Source: Euryodendron excelsum
Taxonomy: Eukaryota > Streptophyta > Magnoliopsida > Ericales > Pentaphylacaceae
Direction of reading: 5' to 3'
NCBI GenBank assembly: GCA_033060915.1
Contig: CM065378.1
Span: forward strand, 29,818,001-29,882,000
Length of the DNA stretch: 64,000 bases
In this document: in pieces, positions 22,864 through 35,039 of the stretch
Position numbering within the stretch: position 1 is the stretch's first letter
Layout of the letters: each line of letters opens with the position of its first letter
Made by a program: the position numbers and the translations under genes
The notes under the pieces: generated by a model
Seen by the model: the letters and a program-made list of their open reading frames with translations, nothing else
Database searches by the model: none
What the model was told of the DNA's origin: nothing

Positions 22864-23365
22864 TACTGCGAGATAGAGAAAGAGCTCTTCATGCTTGAGG
22901 GGGGTGGAAAGTAAGGGTGGCTAGGCCAAGTATTTCCTCAAATTATTGAGAGCTTGGTCACATTCCAGAGTCCATTTGAATTGTTTACGTTTTTTGAGAA
23001 GCTGGAAGAATGGTCAACACTTATCTGAAGATCGGTTGATGAACCTGTTAAGTGTTGCTGCCATTCCAGTTAACTTCTATACTTAGCATTCTTCGAGGCT
23101 TGAACGCCTTGGATCGCGCTAATCTGTTGCGGGTCCACCTCAACGCCCCGATGTGTGACTAAGAACCCCAGGAATTTTTTCGAACTAACTTCAAAGACAC
23201 ATTTTGAGGCATTTAACCTCATTTTCTACTGCTTCAGGATGCCGAATACTCCTTTTAGATCCTCCAAATTGGAGTTGCTGACTTTCCTCTTCACCGCCAT
23301 ATCATCGATGTAGACCTCCACAGTGCTGCCGATATGATCTTTGAACATCTTGGTGACCAAGTTTA
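22864..23365 (-). pseudogene. Tat element 2 reverse transcriptase, 3' part only
   Basis: Minus strand: FKDHIGSTVEVYIDDMAVKR holds the YIDD catalytic box (codons at 23301-23312). It is followed by MRLNASKCVFEV, FLGFLVTHRGVEVDP and the thumb/connection region, with stops and frame changes. Homology ends abruptly near 23365, before the fingers and palm motifs, so element 2 is truncated at its 5' side and has lost gag, protease, the N-terminal RT and the 5' LTR. Confidence 0.8.
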
Positions 23366-25097
23366 GATTCTAAACCTAAATTAGCTAATAAATTTTAACC
23401 TTAATTGTGACGGCGTGGGAAAGCTTTTTGTTGTATTGTGCTACAACTAATTGATAGGTTTTGTGTGATAATTATAGATGCCATTGATCATTAGATGGCT
23501 ATATTCTTAGATGTAGATAAAATACAGTCAGTTTTATAGCTACAATTGTAATGGTTTTCAACCTAGCGATCTAGACAAGAAAGTGGAGTGAAATAAAAAT
23601 TTACTTTCATATATTCTTTCTAGGCATGAATTGATTGAAAACTTCAAACTGTAAAAGTTTTGAATTTTTTTTTCTTTTTGGGTAAATGTTAGGATATTAA
23701 AAAAGTCATTATTTTTAATAAAATACATAATATTTATATAAATAAAGCCGATGCAATACGTATTGTACTAAGGGCTAACAGGGTATGATAGCCAGTATGA
23801 AATTACAGCTACGACGTGCGTAACATGATTATTTGATGCGTATTTATTGTACAGGAGTACAACTTTTGAGGGACCAATATTACATTAGTTTCCAATTTTT
23901 TTTTCGTATCATTTTCTTCAATTTTCTCTACGCCCATTAATTTTTATTTGCTGCCATAGTGCCACCACCATTTGGTCGCATAGGATGGTGGTTTTGGAAA
24001 GTAGTGGGTGGTAGGAGAGAAAACAGGAACTAGGAAATTACGAAGAAAAAAAAAAACGTCCTGGTTTTTTGACAAACCGACCCCTTTTTGGTTTGATATT
24101 CTTGAAAAAAAGGTGGGCTTCATCTTCTTGTCAAATGCATTTACCAAATTTATTTGATTTAAAAACAGTTAAGTTGTCTTGTTCTATAAAATAGAAAAAA
24201 CCACTTAAGTTCTGATTTCTGAAACTCAGTTTTTTTTTTAGGTTATGCCGGTTGAGACATACCTCTACTAATTTCCTCTTCAATCTAATTAAGAATAGAC
24301 TATTCACGTTAGAATTAAAGAATTTACGAAAAATAAATACTGACGTAGCCTAGGTTTCAAATTTGGCTACCCCTCAGGGTTTCTGAAACCCGGTTGTGAC
24401 ACAACAATCATTCATCAATTTTCATCGCAATTATCGTTAGGTGTGTCCATCCGGTTGGGTCTGCGAGCATAATGTTGACCCATGGGTGCAGTGGCCCGCC
24501 CATGAAATTCTCTTTCATAAATTTGAATTTATGCTTAGCCGACTGAAAGAATTGAAACTTCTAATTCTTAAATTTGGTTTTATGCTCGGCCGCCGGTAGG
24601 ACTTGAAACTTCCAAGTCTTATTAGGCCCTCACGCTTTGGACTTGAAGCACAAGATGCTGGTGAAATTTGACAGGAAGCCCACAACCACAAGAAATGCAG
24701 AAGGAAAGAGAGAGGTTTGGGATGATGGATAATTTCCCAGTAAATGAAGTGCCTCCTTCGAGCCCATAAAAGATGGGTTGGGACTTGGAAAAGAGACAGA
24801 GAAAAGGCCAAGGGTATGGAGAAAGGTAAATCCCACAAACCGCATTGAAGCATTCATGTGGTTCAAATTCGAATCACAAAGTCATCATTCTTGAGTGGCA
24901 AGAAAATTTGTTGGGAGAAAATGCTGTCCTTTTAGGAAATTAAAAAACAATTCTTATATAATGACATGATAATAATATTTTTTTAATTAATAACCACCAT
25001 GGCCAATGCTTTTGTAGCTGGTAAATCTTGAAATTTAAAATTTAAAAAGCTAATTGTCACAATTTGCACAATTTGAAGCACAATGGGATGTTGTGAC
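23366..25097. other. Intergenic DNA without recognisable genes
   Basis: AT-rich DNA to the right of the truncated pol. Minus ORFs at 24515-24866 are short and show no family features. Nothing else is supported. Confidence 0.5.
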
Positions 25098-25927
25098 CAT
25101 AGTTATTGATTCTGTTCAGAACATACTGTTCTGCCGGTGACTAAACGGTTCTATTAGCTCTATGTTCCGTTCCGGTTTATTTTTCGGCGAATACCGCTGT
25201 TTTCCGGTGTGTTTCGGGGTTTTCGGGGGTTTCGGCCATTCCGGCCATATACCGGATTCATCCGAGGCAAGGGCTGTGATCATCTTCCCTCTTGTCGAAG
25301 CCCTATTGCCTCTGCCGACAGGATCTCCCTTTCGCCGCCGGTTGCCTTATCGCCTTCATGGCTTTCCTCTTCGGATCTGAACTCAAATGTGAAGCTCACC
25401 ATTTTCACTGGCTGATGGTTATGATGATTATAGATGAAGAAGATGGGGAAGGCTTTCAATGGAAACTAGAGAGCTCTCTGAAATCTCCACTATAGAGTAC
25501 AAATAATGTACAGTGGGTCTATTTGATAGAAAAGAAAGGCATCACGTGATGTCTAAAAAGGCTATCTCCAACCGTGTGAACAAATGAAAAATAATATTTC
25601 TTTTGTATTTTATCCGAATTTCAAAAATTTCTTAATATATTGCAATGTGTTCTTTAGTCAGGTTCATCATACACAAATAACAAATATATAATGGTAATGG
25701 CATAATATATTTCTATTATATCAAAATTATTTCGTATTGATAAATATTCAATACAAAAAAAATGTAATATTATGTTCATGAATTATTATGAGTAAATTTA
25801 TATACTTTTTATAAATATAATATTTATACCATTAAATTTAAAACAGTACACTGAGACGTACGGTATCGATATGTATCGTACCAATGATAAAAACAATACA
25901 TTATTCGGCACGAAATTGATAATTATG
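25098..25927. mobile_element. Inverted-repeat element, 'ATAGTTATTGAT' family, copy 1 (about 830 bp)
   Basis: The left end CATAGTTATTGATTCTG and the reverse complement of the right end (CATAATTATCAATTTCG) match imperfectly. The left half is GC-rich and full of CCGG/TTCCG words; the right half has CGTACGGTATCGATATGTAT-like text. Copies with the same end sequence are at 45354-46300 and 47883-48382. No transposase. The ends of all copies resemble each other more than their cores do. Confidence 0.55.
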
Positions 25928-26020
25928 AATATGACGGTCACTTGGATAATTTTTTTTCAACCAAATCACTGTTTATGAAGTTTTTGGTCACATAACATTT
26001 CTTTTACTCAGACACTTATT

Positions 26021-26183
26021 GGAAAATGCTACTCTAGTAAAGTTTTTGTATAGAATTTTACATGAAGGTGATGGTTTTGTAATTAAATGACATCTAAATT
26101 ACTTTTTGTTTTAAAGCAACACATCCACGCAACCACATCATTACGTACACTCTTTTTTTTTTTGGGTATATATAGCATTACCC
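26021..26183. mobile_element. MITE-like element (about 163 bp)
   Basis: The left end GGAAAATGCTACTC and the inverted right end GGGTAATGCTATAT form imperfect inverted repeats around a non-coding core; related to 5145-5305. A similar left end appears at 51090. Confidence 0.4.
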
Positions 26184-26512
26184 TTGTTAATTTGATTCTC
26201 GTCTATTTTTTAGAGAGAGAGAGAGAGAAAATTGTGGTACAAATTACTAAGTACTAATATAGTTGAACGAGAAAGTTTTAGAATTTTAAAAATCTCACCT
26301 AAGCTAAAGAATCACAAGTGTTGCTTCACTGAAATATTTGGTGTGAAACACTAATTTTGAGCTATTATTAAGGTGAGACTTATATGTCTTTTTTAGTGAG
26401 TTCAAGATACTTTGTGTTATCTTTCATGAGGAGATAAAAAACAAGTATCTACTTGCTCAAATCTATGAAGATTTGAATGAGATAATGACCTTCAAAATAA
26501 ATACCATGAGTA

Positions 26513-27520
26513 TGATTTTTGGGTAGAACTAAAGGTTTGTCCCATATTGATTTTCTATAGAAAAAGTGATGGGTATATAAAGCATAGGTTTAAAGATAAG
26601 TTCGGGCCCCAAGGGGCACCCCACTTTTGTAGAAGGAGGAGGAGGACCTATAAAATACATGGGTTGACCTAATACTCCATACACGCGCGCCGCTGCCCGC
26701 CTGTCTGTTCGGCTCAGTTTAATATTTATTCTTTGGACGCAGTTTGAACCATAATGGTGTGGACCGAGTAGAACCGAACCGGTTCAATGGCTAATACCGT
26801 TTCAAAGAGATGCGATTCTTTCTATAAATAGAAAGATTTTCCCTCTGAAGCAGAAAACAGTTTTTTATAAATTTTCCTCTCTCTCGGTCTCCGTCGACGA
26901 CATTCTGTACCCAAATTCCGACGAAGTCCGTTTGTATCTCTGGCGAAGTGTTGTTCAGATTTCAGCGACTGGTCCAGGCAGGGTCTAACTGTTCAATCAG
27001 TCCTTTCTCATCTTCAGTTCTGACTTAGAAATTCTGTACGAATTTCTATCCAGGTTTCTATCCGGTTAATTTTTTATTTTACTGGTCGTGTTTTCAGATG
27101 ATTATATTCATATACTATGTAATGAATTTCTGTGAAAATTTCATCACTTTGTTTTGTGTTTCTGTAGTGATTTTCAGCGTTGAAATTCTACATAATGACT
27201 GCAATTTTTTCTGTGTAGAAAATACTGCCTGTTCATTATCATACCATATTGATTTTATCAGAAATGCTGTAAGTTTTTGTATGGAATTAAATGTCATAAT
27301 TCTGCATATAATTAGACAAAAATTTCTTGTTTTATGTCATACATGTTACATTCATTCTATACATTGAGAGAGTAGAATTAAAAGGTTAATTCGCTGAATC
27401 TGAATATTATAGTGCTACTTATTCAAGATCGTTATCATTTTATCTTGGAGATAAACGTCCGTTAATCCCATGTGCACTTGTGTGGGGGACGAATTTATCT
27501 TAAGTTAAAAATGTGCAACA
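26513..27520 (+). repeat. Candidate solo LTR (copia-like), plus orientation
   Basis: The string AAAGGTTTGTCCCATATTG followed by GGGTATATAAAG is typical of the start of many plant LTRs. A strong TATA box CTATAAATAG is at 26822-26831, then pyrimidine-rich leader DNA, and the end ATGTGCAACA at 27511-27520 closes with CA. There is no PBS after it and no second LTR. The proposed start TG at 26513 and the missing target duplication make the limits tentative. Confidence 0.4.
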
Positions 27521-27784
27521 CTCGACTCGATCTCCTATTTATCGCATATTTTATTATTTTATCATATATGATTTATTGAATATACTATATTACGTTTTTT
27601 CACACACATTATTTAATATTGTTAATTTTATTTTATGATGACTACATGAAAGACATTATATAAACTATGTCCAACAATATCATTATGTTTTATTTTACTT
27701 TATTATAAATATAGTTTATATAAAAAACATTATACAATATTTTTTTTTAACCAACAAAAGGAACCCCAACCGGAGCTCCTAGTC

Positions 27785-28559
27785 ATGGACGAGCAGATAG
27801 TCGTCATTGAAGAGAAGACAAGCAACCTAAAACTAGTAAGCAAGAACGAAGAGGCACTCGGTATTATCCTCTCTATCTCTCTCTATCTCTCTCACCCTAA
27901 TATATATATATATGTGTGTGTGTGTATATATGTGCATGGCTAACAAGAACATATGGGCGAAAGGTGCTTGATAATGGGTTGCTTGTATATGCTGATTACT
28001 GAATTACGAGTTCATGTGTACTGAAATTTTCACTGCGATTCCATTTTGTTTTTGCCGAATTTGTTAGTTTAGAGCTTATTTCACTGAATTTTGCATCTTA
28101 GGAACGTTATATTGCGTGGTGGAGATAATTTCTTTGCCGAAAAGAAAAAGAAAATTGCATTCACATGAAACAACTTACAACTATGTTTCTGCAAATTTAT
28201 TTGATTTGATTTTGCTTTTGGACGTTACTCTGTTACGATATGCCATGTTTGTCACTTTGTCTGGTGGGTGGGAATCGAAACTCTGCCAATTTCCAAGGGG
28301 TTAACACTCTGCCAATTCTCATCTCTCTTTTAACATTTTGTAGAAGGAGCAAGGTCGCTGAGAGAGACACCACCAGCTCACTACACTAAAGATTGAGTCA
28401 TTCTCAAGACTGTCACAAATGTTGTCAGATGCTAAAGAGAAGAATTATGAATCAGATGTTTTTGAAGCCAGTGGCTACAAATGGTAAACCGTATTTCTTA
28501 AGTTCCCCTATTCATTCCGATTAAGATACATATCTATATATATACGTACAATTATATAT

Positions 28560-28594
<35 letters not shown>

Positions 28595-29804
28595 GACTCT
28601 TAGGTGTTTTGCATTGAAGGAAATTGTCTCTCTTCCCAAATGGTGATAAAGAAAGAAACGGGAAAGGATACATATCTCTGTAATTGGTAATTGCAGAGAC
28701 AAATAATTTACCTCTTGGTTGGGAGGTGAAGGTGGACTTCAAATTGTTTGTGTTTGACCAGATACAAGACAAGTGCATCACCATCCAAGGTAATTCTTGT
28801 TCTAAAATTTCATCCTCAAGCATATTGGGCAGGCATTACTCTACATACAACTGAGATGTTTCTTCCAATACTCCAATGCTTAGATGCCAATGGGACGGTA
28901 AGACACTTCCGTAGGATGAAAACCGAGTGGGGTTTCGCTAAATTACTCCCACTCAGTATTTTTAACGATGCTGCTAATGGATACCTCATCCGCGACACCT
29001 GCGTGTTCGCAGCAGAATTGTTTGCTCTATATACCGGCGTAGGAGCGTGTCTAACCCTACTCGAGGGACTTGAGACTCCTCACACTTGGAAGATTAATAA
29101 ATTTTCATCTCTAGTTGGCGAAAGTAATTACTCTGATGTCTTCACTATTAAAAATCGCAAGTGGTACGCTATTGTTAATTTTCGTTCTTCTCAATTAATA
29201 ACTAAAATAATCAGATTGATAATCTGAAAACAACTGCTTATTTTTATGGCTTCCCTATAACTGAATCCAGGAAATTGTGGCTCTATCCCAAAAGATTCAA
29301 AGGCAAAGTACAAATCCCTGTCCCTCTTTCTGAAGTTAGTTGATCTGGAAAAGTTTCCTTATGAACGAAAAACATATGCGAAGTACAAGCTCCGCATAGT
29401 GAACCAATTCCATGGCCATCACGTGGAAACTGCCGGTGATCCATGTTACATTTCCACAAATTTTTGTTTCATCTTTTTAATTTTTAAGCACAAAATAAGT
29501 ATGATTCTAGTCTGAAGTTAATCTCGTATGACATAAAAATAGTATCCATGGGATTCCATTGGTTTTCAGGAGATTATGAAGAGCTTTGCATTTACATAGA
29601 TCTTTTTTGTTAACCAAGCTTCAATTTTGGCCAACTATTTGTCTTGCAGGTACTGCCCAGTGTCTCTCGGCTTCAAGCATCTCCTGGGGTCGCTCTTCAT
29701 TCTTGTCATTGAGTGAGCTCCGTGATATTTCTAAGGGCTTTCTTGTGAACGATACTTTAATTATTCAAGCCCACATTGAAGAATTACTCAGGTTAAATGC
29801 CTGA
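27785..29804 (+). pseudogene. MATH-domain gene B (double MATH), pseudogene
   Basis: Six exons align with locus C: 27785-27860 (MDEQIVVIEEK...), 28344-28483, 28620-28789, 28884-29163, 29271-29435 and 29650-29804, all with GT-AG borders. Exons 2-4 carry the first MATH domain (YESDVFEASGYKW, LPLGWEVKVDFKLF, RMKTEWGFAKLLPL, DTCVFAAELF). The end of exon 4 plus exons 5-6 carry the second (TWKINKFSSL, YSDVFTIKNRKW, SWGRSSFLSLSELRD). Damage: a 2-nt deletion after CACTACACT in exon 2 gives an early stop; a TAA replaces a Tyr codon in exon 3 (SL*LVIAE); 2 nt are missing in exon 5 after YPK; and the last 12 codons differ from the other loci. The 51-nt microexon of C and D was not found here. An RNA may exist, but no full protein can. 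Confidence 0.85.
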
Positions 29805-31375
29805 GGCTTTTATTTCGGTGATAATACAAGGATTTTAGTGTCCTTTGTACTGTTAATCTGCTTAATTATGTCATCTTGTGCACGAACTCGGCTGGTGGGT
29901 TGTTCCCACAAGGCCAAAGTACAAAACTATGTATAGGCTCTTTCATCCGCTTGCTCTTACAAAATATCATGAGATGTAACTCTTGGCCTTACAATATCTC
30001 TAAAGATGTGGTGAGATATTACATAGGCTTTAGGCTAGTATACATAGACATCATCATTCTGTGTAGGCATCATCATTACAAGAGAAGATTATTTTGTTAT
30101 GTGATCATCCGTCAAGCCACATCACCGATCCTCATTTTTAAGGCTTTAGGAATCCAACTACTCCACACATTATGTGATAATATCTTGGATATTAGTTCAA
30201 CTTTCTGGACAAATACATTAATTTTAACATTGACACCCCCTTTATTTTAATGTCTTTTCAATATAATTTTTTTTTATTTATTAAAAAAAATTGTTGATTA
30301 AGAAATAATTCCATGTACATTTTTATGTAAGTTCATCTTCACTGAATAAAAATTCTAACTCGTCCCTGCATAAAACATTTATTTACATTAGGGTTAGGCA
30401 TATTCACAGATAGTTATATATAAAGTAGTCTATTTACATATTTATTTTCATACAAAAAAAAAAAAAAAAAACTTTGCATCTGCCTTGTGGTGGTTAGAAA
30501 TCTGTAAAGGAGAAGGATAGCAAACTCTTTTGCTAGATCTTCATCAATCCTTTTCTACCCTTCTTGGCAAATGCTTCACAGGGGTTCAACTAATGTCAAA
30601 CTCTTTCTCTCTCTTTATAGATTTTAATTATGTCAACCAGGCTCAGGAATTAAACTTCCGGGGGCCAAACTCATTGAATGATACATGTGGTGGCCTCAAC
30701 GAATATACTAATATTTTGGGGTCCAACTCTTAATAATAATCTCAGAAATCTAAGATCATAAACTAGTAAAACAAAAAAGGATTTTTGGAGCTTTAGTAGA
30801 CCCAGGGCCTGCTCCGCCACTACTGTGAAAAACAAATAAACACAAAATTAGAGATTTCTATTTTCTCTCCAACTAGAAAGTAAGTAAACTTTGAGTAGAA
30901 GGGAAGCTGTTGATGTGAAACTGAAGATAATATTAATTTCAAAATTTAATCAACTAAAGGCAGACAATCAAGGATAAATAATTTAGATAGTATGATAAAT
31001 AGAAAACAACTCATTTACATAAGACCCCCCCTCCGCCCCCCCCGCGGCGGACATATATGTATTTTTTTAAAGACCAAAACTCAATTTTATATCCTGTATG
31101 AGTTTACATATGCTGTTTTTTTTTTTTTTTAACTAAAAAAAATGGTAACAAAGTTAGAGATACTTAAATAGGCTAGCATATATGTTGATCCAAACGAGCC
31201 TTCAAGGCTTGTCAAGCATAGTGCCAGGTATCTTGGCCTATTTTGTGTCTTGTAAATTGAGAAAGTTTATCTCTTCTTATGTTGAGTGACACTTGAGTAA
31301 AATGGATTCATTGTAATAATTTTAGAAGTAGGAAAGTGTCCTTTTAAAGTCTCAAAGGAAAGAGTCAAGGCAATA
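29805..31375. other. 3' flank of MATH locus B, no gene
   Basis: The first 100 bp match the other MATH 3' flanks. The stretch 30510-30720 is similar to 56790-56956 (shared GGGGGCCAAACTCATTGAAT), so both belong to the same duplicated MATH locus unit. Poly-A/T runs near 30454 and 31121. Confidence 0.55.
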
Positions 31376-31625
31376 GAGTGCGCATTGGGGTCCCTAAGTG
31401 CGCACTGGTGACCCTCTTCAACAGAACTCAATACCCAAATCCTGTGGACCGCGCATTAGCGCCCAAGCACGCACTGGCACGCCTCTTGCAGTAAAAAGAG
31501 ACCTCCAGCTCCAGAGAACTGTGCCGGTAGTGCTCCACTAGTGCGCCCCTAGTTTGGGAAATTTCTTCAACCTCCAGTGGACCGCGCTACTAGGTGCGCC
31601 CAAGAGCGCACTGGCGCACTACATC
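31376..31625. repeat. GC-rich cluster of degenerate GCGCACTAGTGCGC-like words
   Basis: Within 250 bp the words GTGCGCACTGG, CGCGCATTAGCGC, CACGCACTGGC, CTAGTGCGCC, GGTGCGCCC and GCGCACTGGCGCAC recur, each partly palindromic, in otherwise AT-rich DNA. No protein is encoded. It lies 3' of the Athila-like gag remnant and may belong to it or to another element. Confidence 0.6.
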
Positions 31626-31969
31626 GGTTTTGTAGGTGTTAAGAGTAGGGTTGCCCCTATCTCTTTAATATTGGCCAATCTCATTGACTTGGCCATACAA
31701 AACTTCTTTAACCCCCAAAATGATCAGACATAAAGAGGTATCACGATCCGTCGTCTCACAAACCAAACAACATATATCATTGATAACCTCACCCTCTACT
31801 GCATTCACCTTTTTAACCTCTAAAACCTCTAACTTTCGAGAAAAGGGTGGTTAACTGGCATTCATGTCATCAACTTTCTTGAGTTAAAATCGCCCCACCC
31901 TTTGTTGAATGGGCCTAGCCTTGGGATTTTGGGTCCCGATGGTAGCCCAATCCCTAGCCAAATTGGTCA

Positions 31970-32830
31970 AGTAATCAAAGTAATTGAAAGCTTCATTGGA
32001 ATCCTTATCGAAGAAAGTCCCAACACACAGTCTCCACAAATTGCTTCAATTGTGGGGTTAGGGATGAATAGAAGGTGTTGATGACATGCCAATTAGCAAA
32101 TCCATGATGGGAGCAAGAGTTAAGCAAGTCCTTTAACCGCTCCCAACATTAAAAGAAAGACTCACCCATCATTAACGAGAATTGCGAGATTTGGTATCTA
32201 ATTGCCTCGGTCCTATTTTCGGAAAAGAACTTCCGTAAGAACTCCCCTTGAAGAGTAGCCCATGAATGTATGGACATAGACCACAATGAATTAAACCCTA
32301 ACTTAGCCTTGTCCTTGAGACAAAAGGGAAAGAGTTTCAAAAGGATAACCTCCCTTCGATAGGCATTGTCCATAGCAAACGAATAAGCATCCTCAAATTC
32401 CTTAATAAACGTGTCTGGTTACTTGAAATCCATACCATGAAATCGAGGTAGCACTTGCAAGTTCCCTAGCTTAAGATTCAACGTGTTATGATGTGGGGGA
32501 AACATAATGCATGAAGTCAATGCTTGCCTAGGTGGGTTCATGTAGTCCTAAAGGGTCCTAAGGTAAGGAGCACCCATGTCACCATGGTTGCTCCCTCTTT
32601 TGATGTTGGCACCTACACATCTATTAAGATTGTGATTCAAATTAGGTAGAGGGTTAAGATTGGGGTTGTTTTTGTTGTTCAGGTTAGCCATTGGAAGTAG
32701 GCCTAAGTCAACAACTAAGGGTAGACCCGGGTGAGGATTTCTAACCGGAGAAAGGGTACAATCGTGATCAATTCTCACTAAATGATTGTGGATATCCCTA
32801 ATGTATGATGACATGAAAATGCAATGCATA
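31970..32830 (-). pseudogene. Athila-like Ty3/gypsy gag remnant
   Basis: Minus strand: LPRFHGMDFK, TFIKEFEDAYSFAMDN, LLKLFPFCLKDKAKLGFNSL, SWATLQGEFLRKFF and CWERLKDLLNSCSHHGF, then WHVINTFYSSLTPQLKQF. This is the order of motifs of the retrotransposon gag domain (PF03732) in the Athila group (LFPFSLKDKAKxWxxSL, RFKDLLxxCPHHG). In-frame stops interrupt it near 32430 and 32146, and no zinc knuckle, protease or RT follows within the next kilobase. The N-terminal part has an asparagine-rich run. It is a dead fragment. Confidence 0.75.
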
Positions 32831-33110
32831 AATAGGAGACCATCTAAGTCTCAAGAAACACAATATACACAATCCCTTCCACCAATTTCAATCCTTCCAA
32901 ACCCTCCATTCTCCACAGAAATAAACTACTAATTCAATCAATTCAATATCATTTCCCAACCGACACTTCTAGTCTTCTTATGTCCTTACCCAAAGACATA
33001 TGACCTTAGTTGAAGACTCGTCCGTCATTGTGGATAAATGGAGATCCAATTCACTAATCGCTCTTCAACCCAAAGTTCATTAATGCTCGCTTTGTGCCTT
33101 CGATTCTTGG

Positions 33111-33121
33111 CAATAGCGCCA
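33111..33121 (-). promoter_or_regulatory. Degenerate Athila-type primer-binding site
   Basis: The minus strand reads TGGCGCTATTG, close to the TGGCGCCGTTG start of Athila primer-binding sites. It lies upstream of the gag remnant, with LTR-like DNA beginning at about 33127 on the far side. Confidence 0.5.
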
Positions 33122-33126
33122 AAACT

Positions 33127-34300
33127 TGGTTATGCTTTGTATGTGTAATATAATTCCACAAGCTTATGATTAGCGTTTTCCGTTTAAATTCAATGAGTCC
33201 AAATGTCAATTCTTTCAAAAATCGAGCTAAATATAGGTTATAAGCACTTACCAAACACTAACTAACCTAGAGTGAATCACAATTAAAGAGAATTGAACCT
33301 AAAATAGACCAAAAATCTTTGATGAAGAGGTTTGTGGACAATTACACTAAATTAAAACAATTAAACTAAGTTGTGAAGATATAAGAACGGCCATGGACAC
33401 AATTGCTCTAATTAACCAAGTCCTTTCAAGACTTCAAAAGAGGGGTTTATAACTCAAATCAAGGACCACTTCATGGATCTTTGATTCAGAAGATTTAGAC
33501 CATGAAAATAGGGATTTTTTAGTAATAGAGTCTACATTGATATTCAATTGAAGATTCATAGGTTCATAACATGAATTTGTGCAATTCCTATATCAATTCT
33601 AAGATTGTGCATAAGAGTTACCAAATGTAGTCATGAATCTAGGTTTTCTAAAATATTTAGACTAGAGTTGCTAAGAATTGAAGTAATAAGAAGATTAATC
33701 AATAAAAATCATTATATCTCTTTGAAGACTTGAAGATCTTTGGCTAATTTTCACATTTGCATCCAAGGGTTTGATTCCATAAGAAGATGGCTTGAAATAG
33801 TAAAACCTTGCATTGAAATCATATATAAAGTGCTTGATTACGAGGGAAAATGATGAAAACTATATAGATTTACACTATCTCTCTCTATAATACTCTTAAA
33901 ACTCTAAGAAAATGAGATACAAAACCCTGAAAAGTCAATAAGCCTCCTCAATTCAACAAAACTGTTTTATATAACTATGAAAAAAAAGCAAAGCTTTGTC
34001 AGGTGTTCGACCGTTCGAACAAGTAACAATGAAAAAAAGCAGAGCATTGTTAGGTAACAAGTCAAGAAGCCTCCTCAATTCTGCAAAACTGTCTTATATA
34101 ACTATGAAAAAAAGCAGAGCATTGTCAGGAGTTCAGCAGTTTGAACGGTTGAATGCCTGACAATGCGTTCGAATGATCCTTTGTATTTTTGCTCCTTTTG
34201 ATCCTTTTAAGCTATGATTCCTGCACAAGGTTCATTCAACCTGATTAAGAACATAATATAGTTAATAAAGGAATATAAATTCTAACCTAGGGCTAACAAC
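33127..34300 (-). repeat. Probable 5' LTR region of the Athila-like remnant
   Basis: It follows the PBS in the expected place. No coding capacity. A segment of about 120 bp (containing CTCCTCAATTC and TATATAACTATGAAAAAAA) is directly repeated at 33955-34020 and 34075-34135, each copy followed by a TTCGAACGGTT-like motif. The outer LTR end was not located. Confidence 0.4.
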
Positions 34301-35039
34301 CAATTAAATTGAGTAATAGGATTACACTTTTGGAGTTAATCACCACTTTACATGATCAACCAAATTATCAGGACTAGACCATTGCATACCCCACCATTCC
34401 AGAATTTTGGACCATAAGCCATGCACACCTGCATATCAACAACAAATGATCAGAGTACTCAATATCATTGTCACAAAGAACACATTTAATATCACTCCCT
34501 ACTGTTCACTATTGTTGGATTAAATACCATATGATCATCCTATAGTCGAATTTTGAGGCAATCATGGATGTGATCATATAAGATGGTCAAAAATAAATAT
34601 CCTCTTTTATTTGATCAAGTTCGTTACTATTTGATATGAGCCATTCCATCGGTGCCTGTGGGCCCATTTATTGGGATTTTCTTGTATCTTTTACTGGTAG
34701 AACAGTCTTAATTAGGGAAATTAAGTGGTAACATTACACGTGTATATAAAATTTTTTTAACGGTATGAGCAAATTTAAAGGCAAGCGTGTGACAGGCACC
34801 ATACTTTTTGCTTAATTTCGCCACCCTTTCTTCGTCTCACATGCTTTCTTCGTTTCTATTTCTATTTTTGTTTGTCTTCCTTTCACTTACTTTTTGTAAA
34901 CCATAGTGTGAGACTTCCAGCCCAATGCATAAGCAATTCATAGATTGCACGTGACAAACAATAACTAAGACCACCTACCATGACCTGGAGTGTCTATCCA
35001 CCATCTATAAACAAGGACTTGGCCACTGGACCTTTATAA
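34301..35039. other. Intergenic DNA, nothing recognised
   Basis: No gene or clear element. The 20-bp phrase TATAAACAAGGACTTGGCCA occurs twice, about 30 bp apart, just before the tandem duplication at 35040. Confidence 0.5.

Noticed and set aside
24515..24866. Two overlapping minus frames of 78-112 residues
   Set aside because: Hydrophobic, low-complexity content, no motif, no promoter or exon structure; nothing links them to a gene.
27098..27367. 89-residue + frame
   Set aside because: AT-rich and Cys/Ile/Phe-biased, inside a candidate LTR leader; no family similarity.
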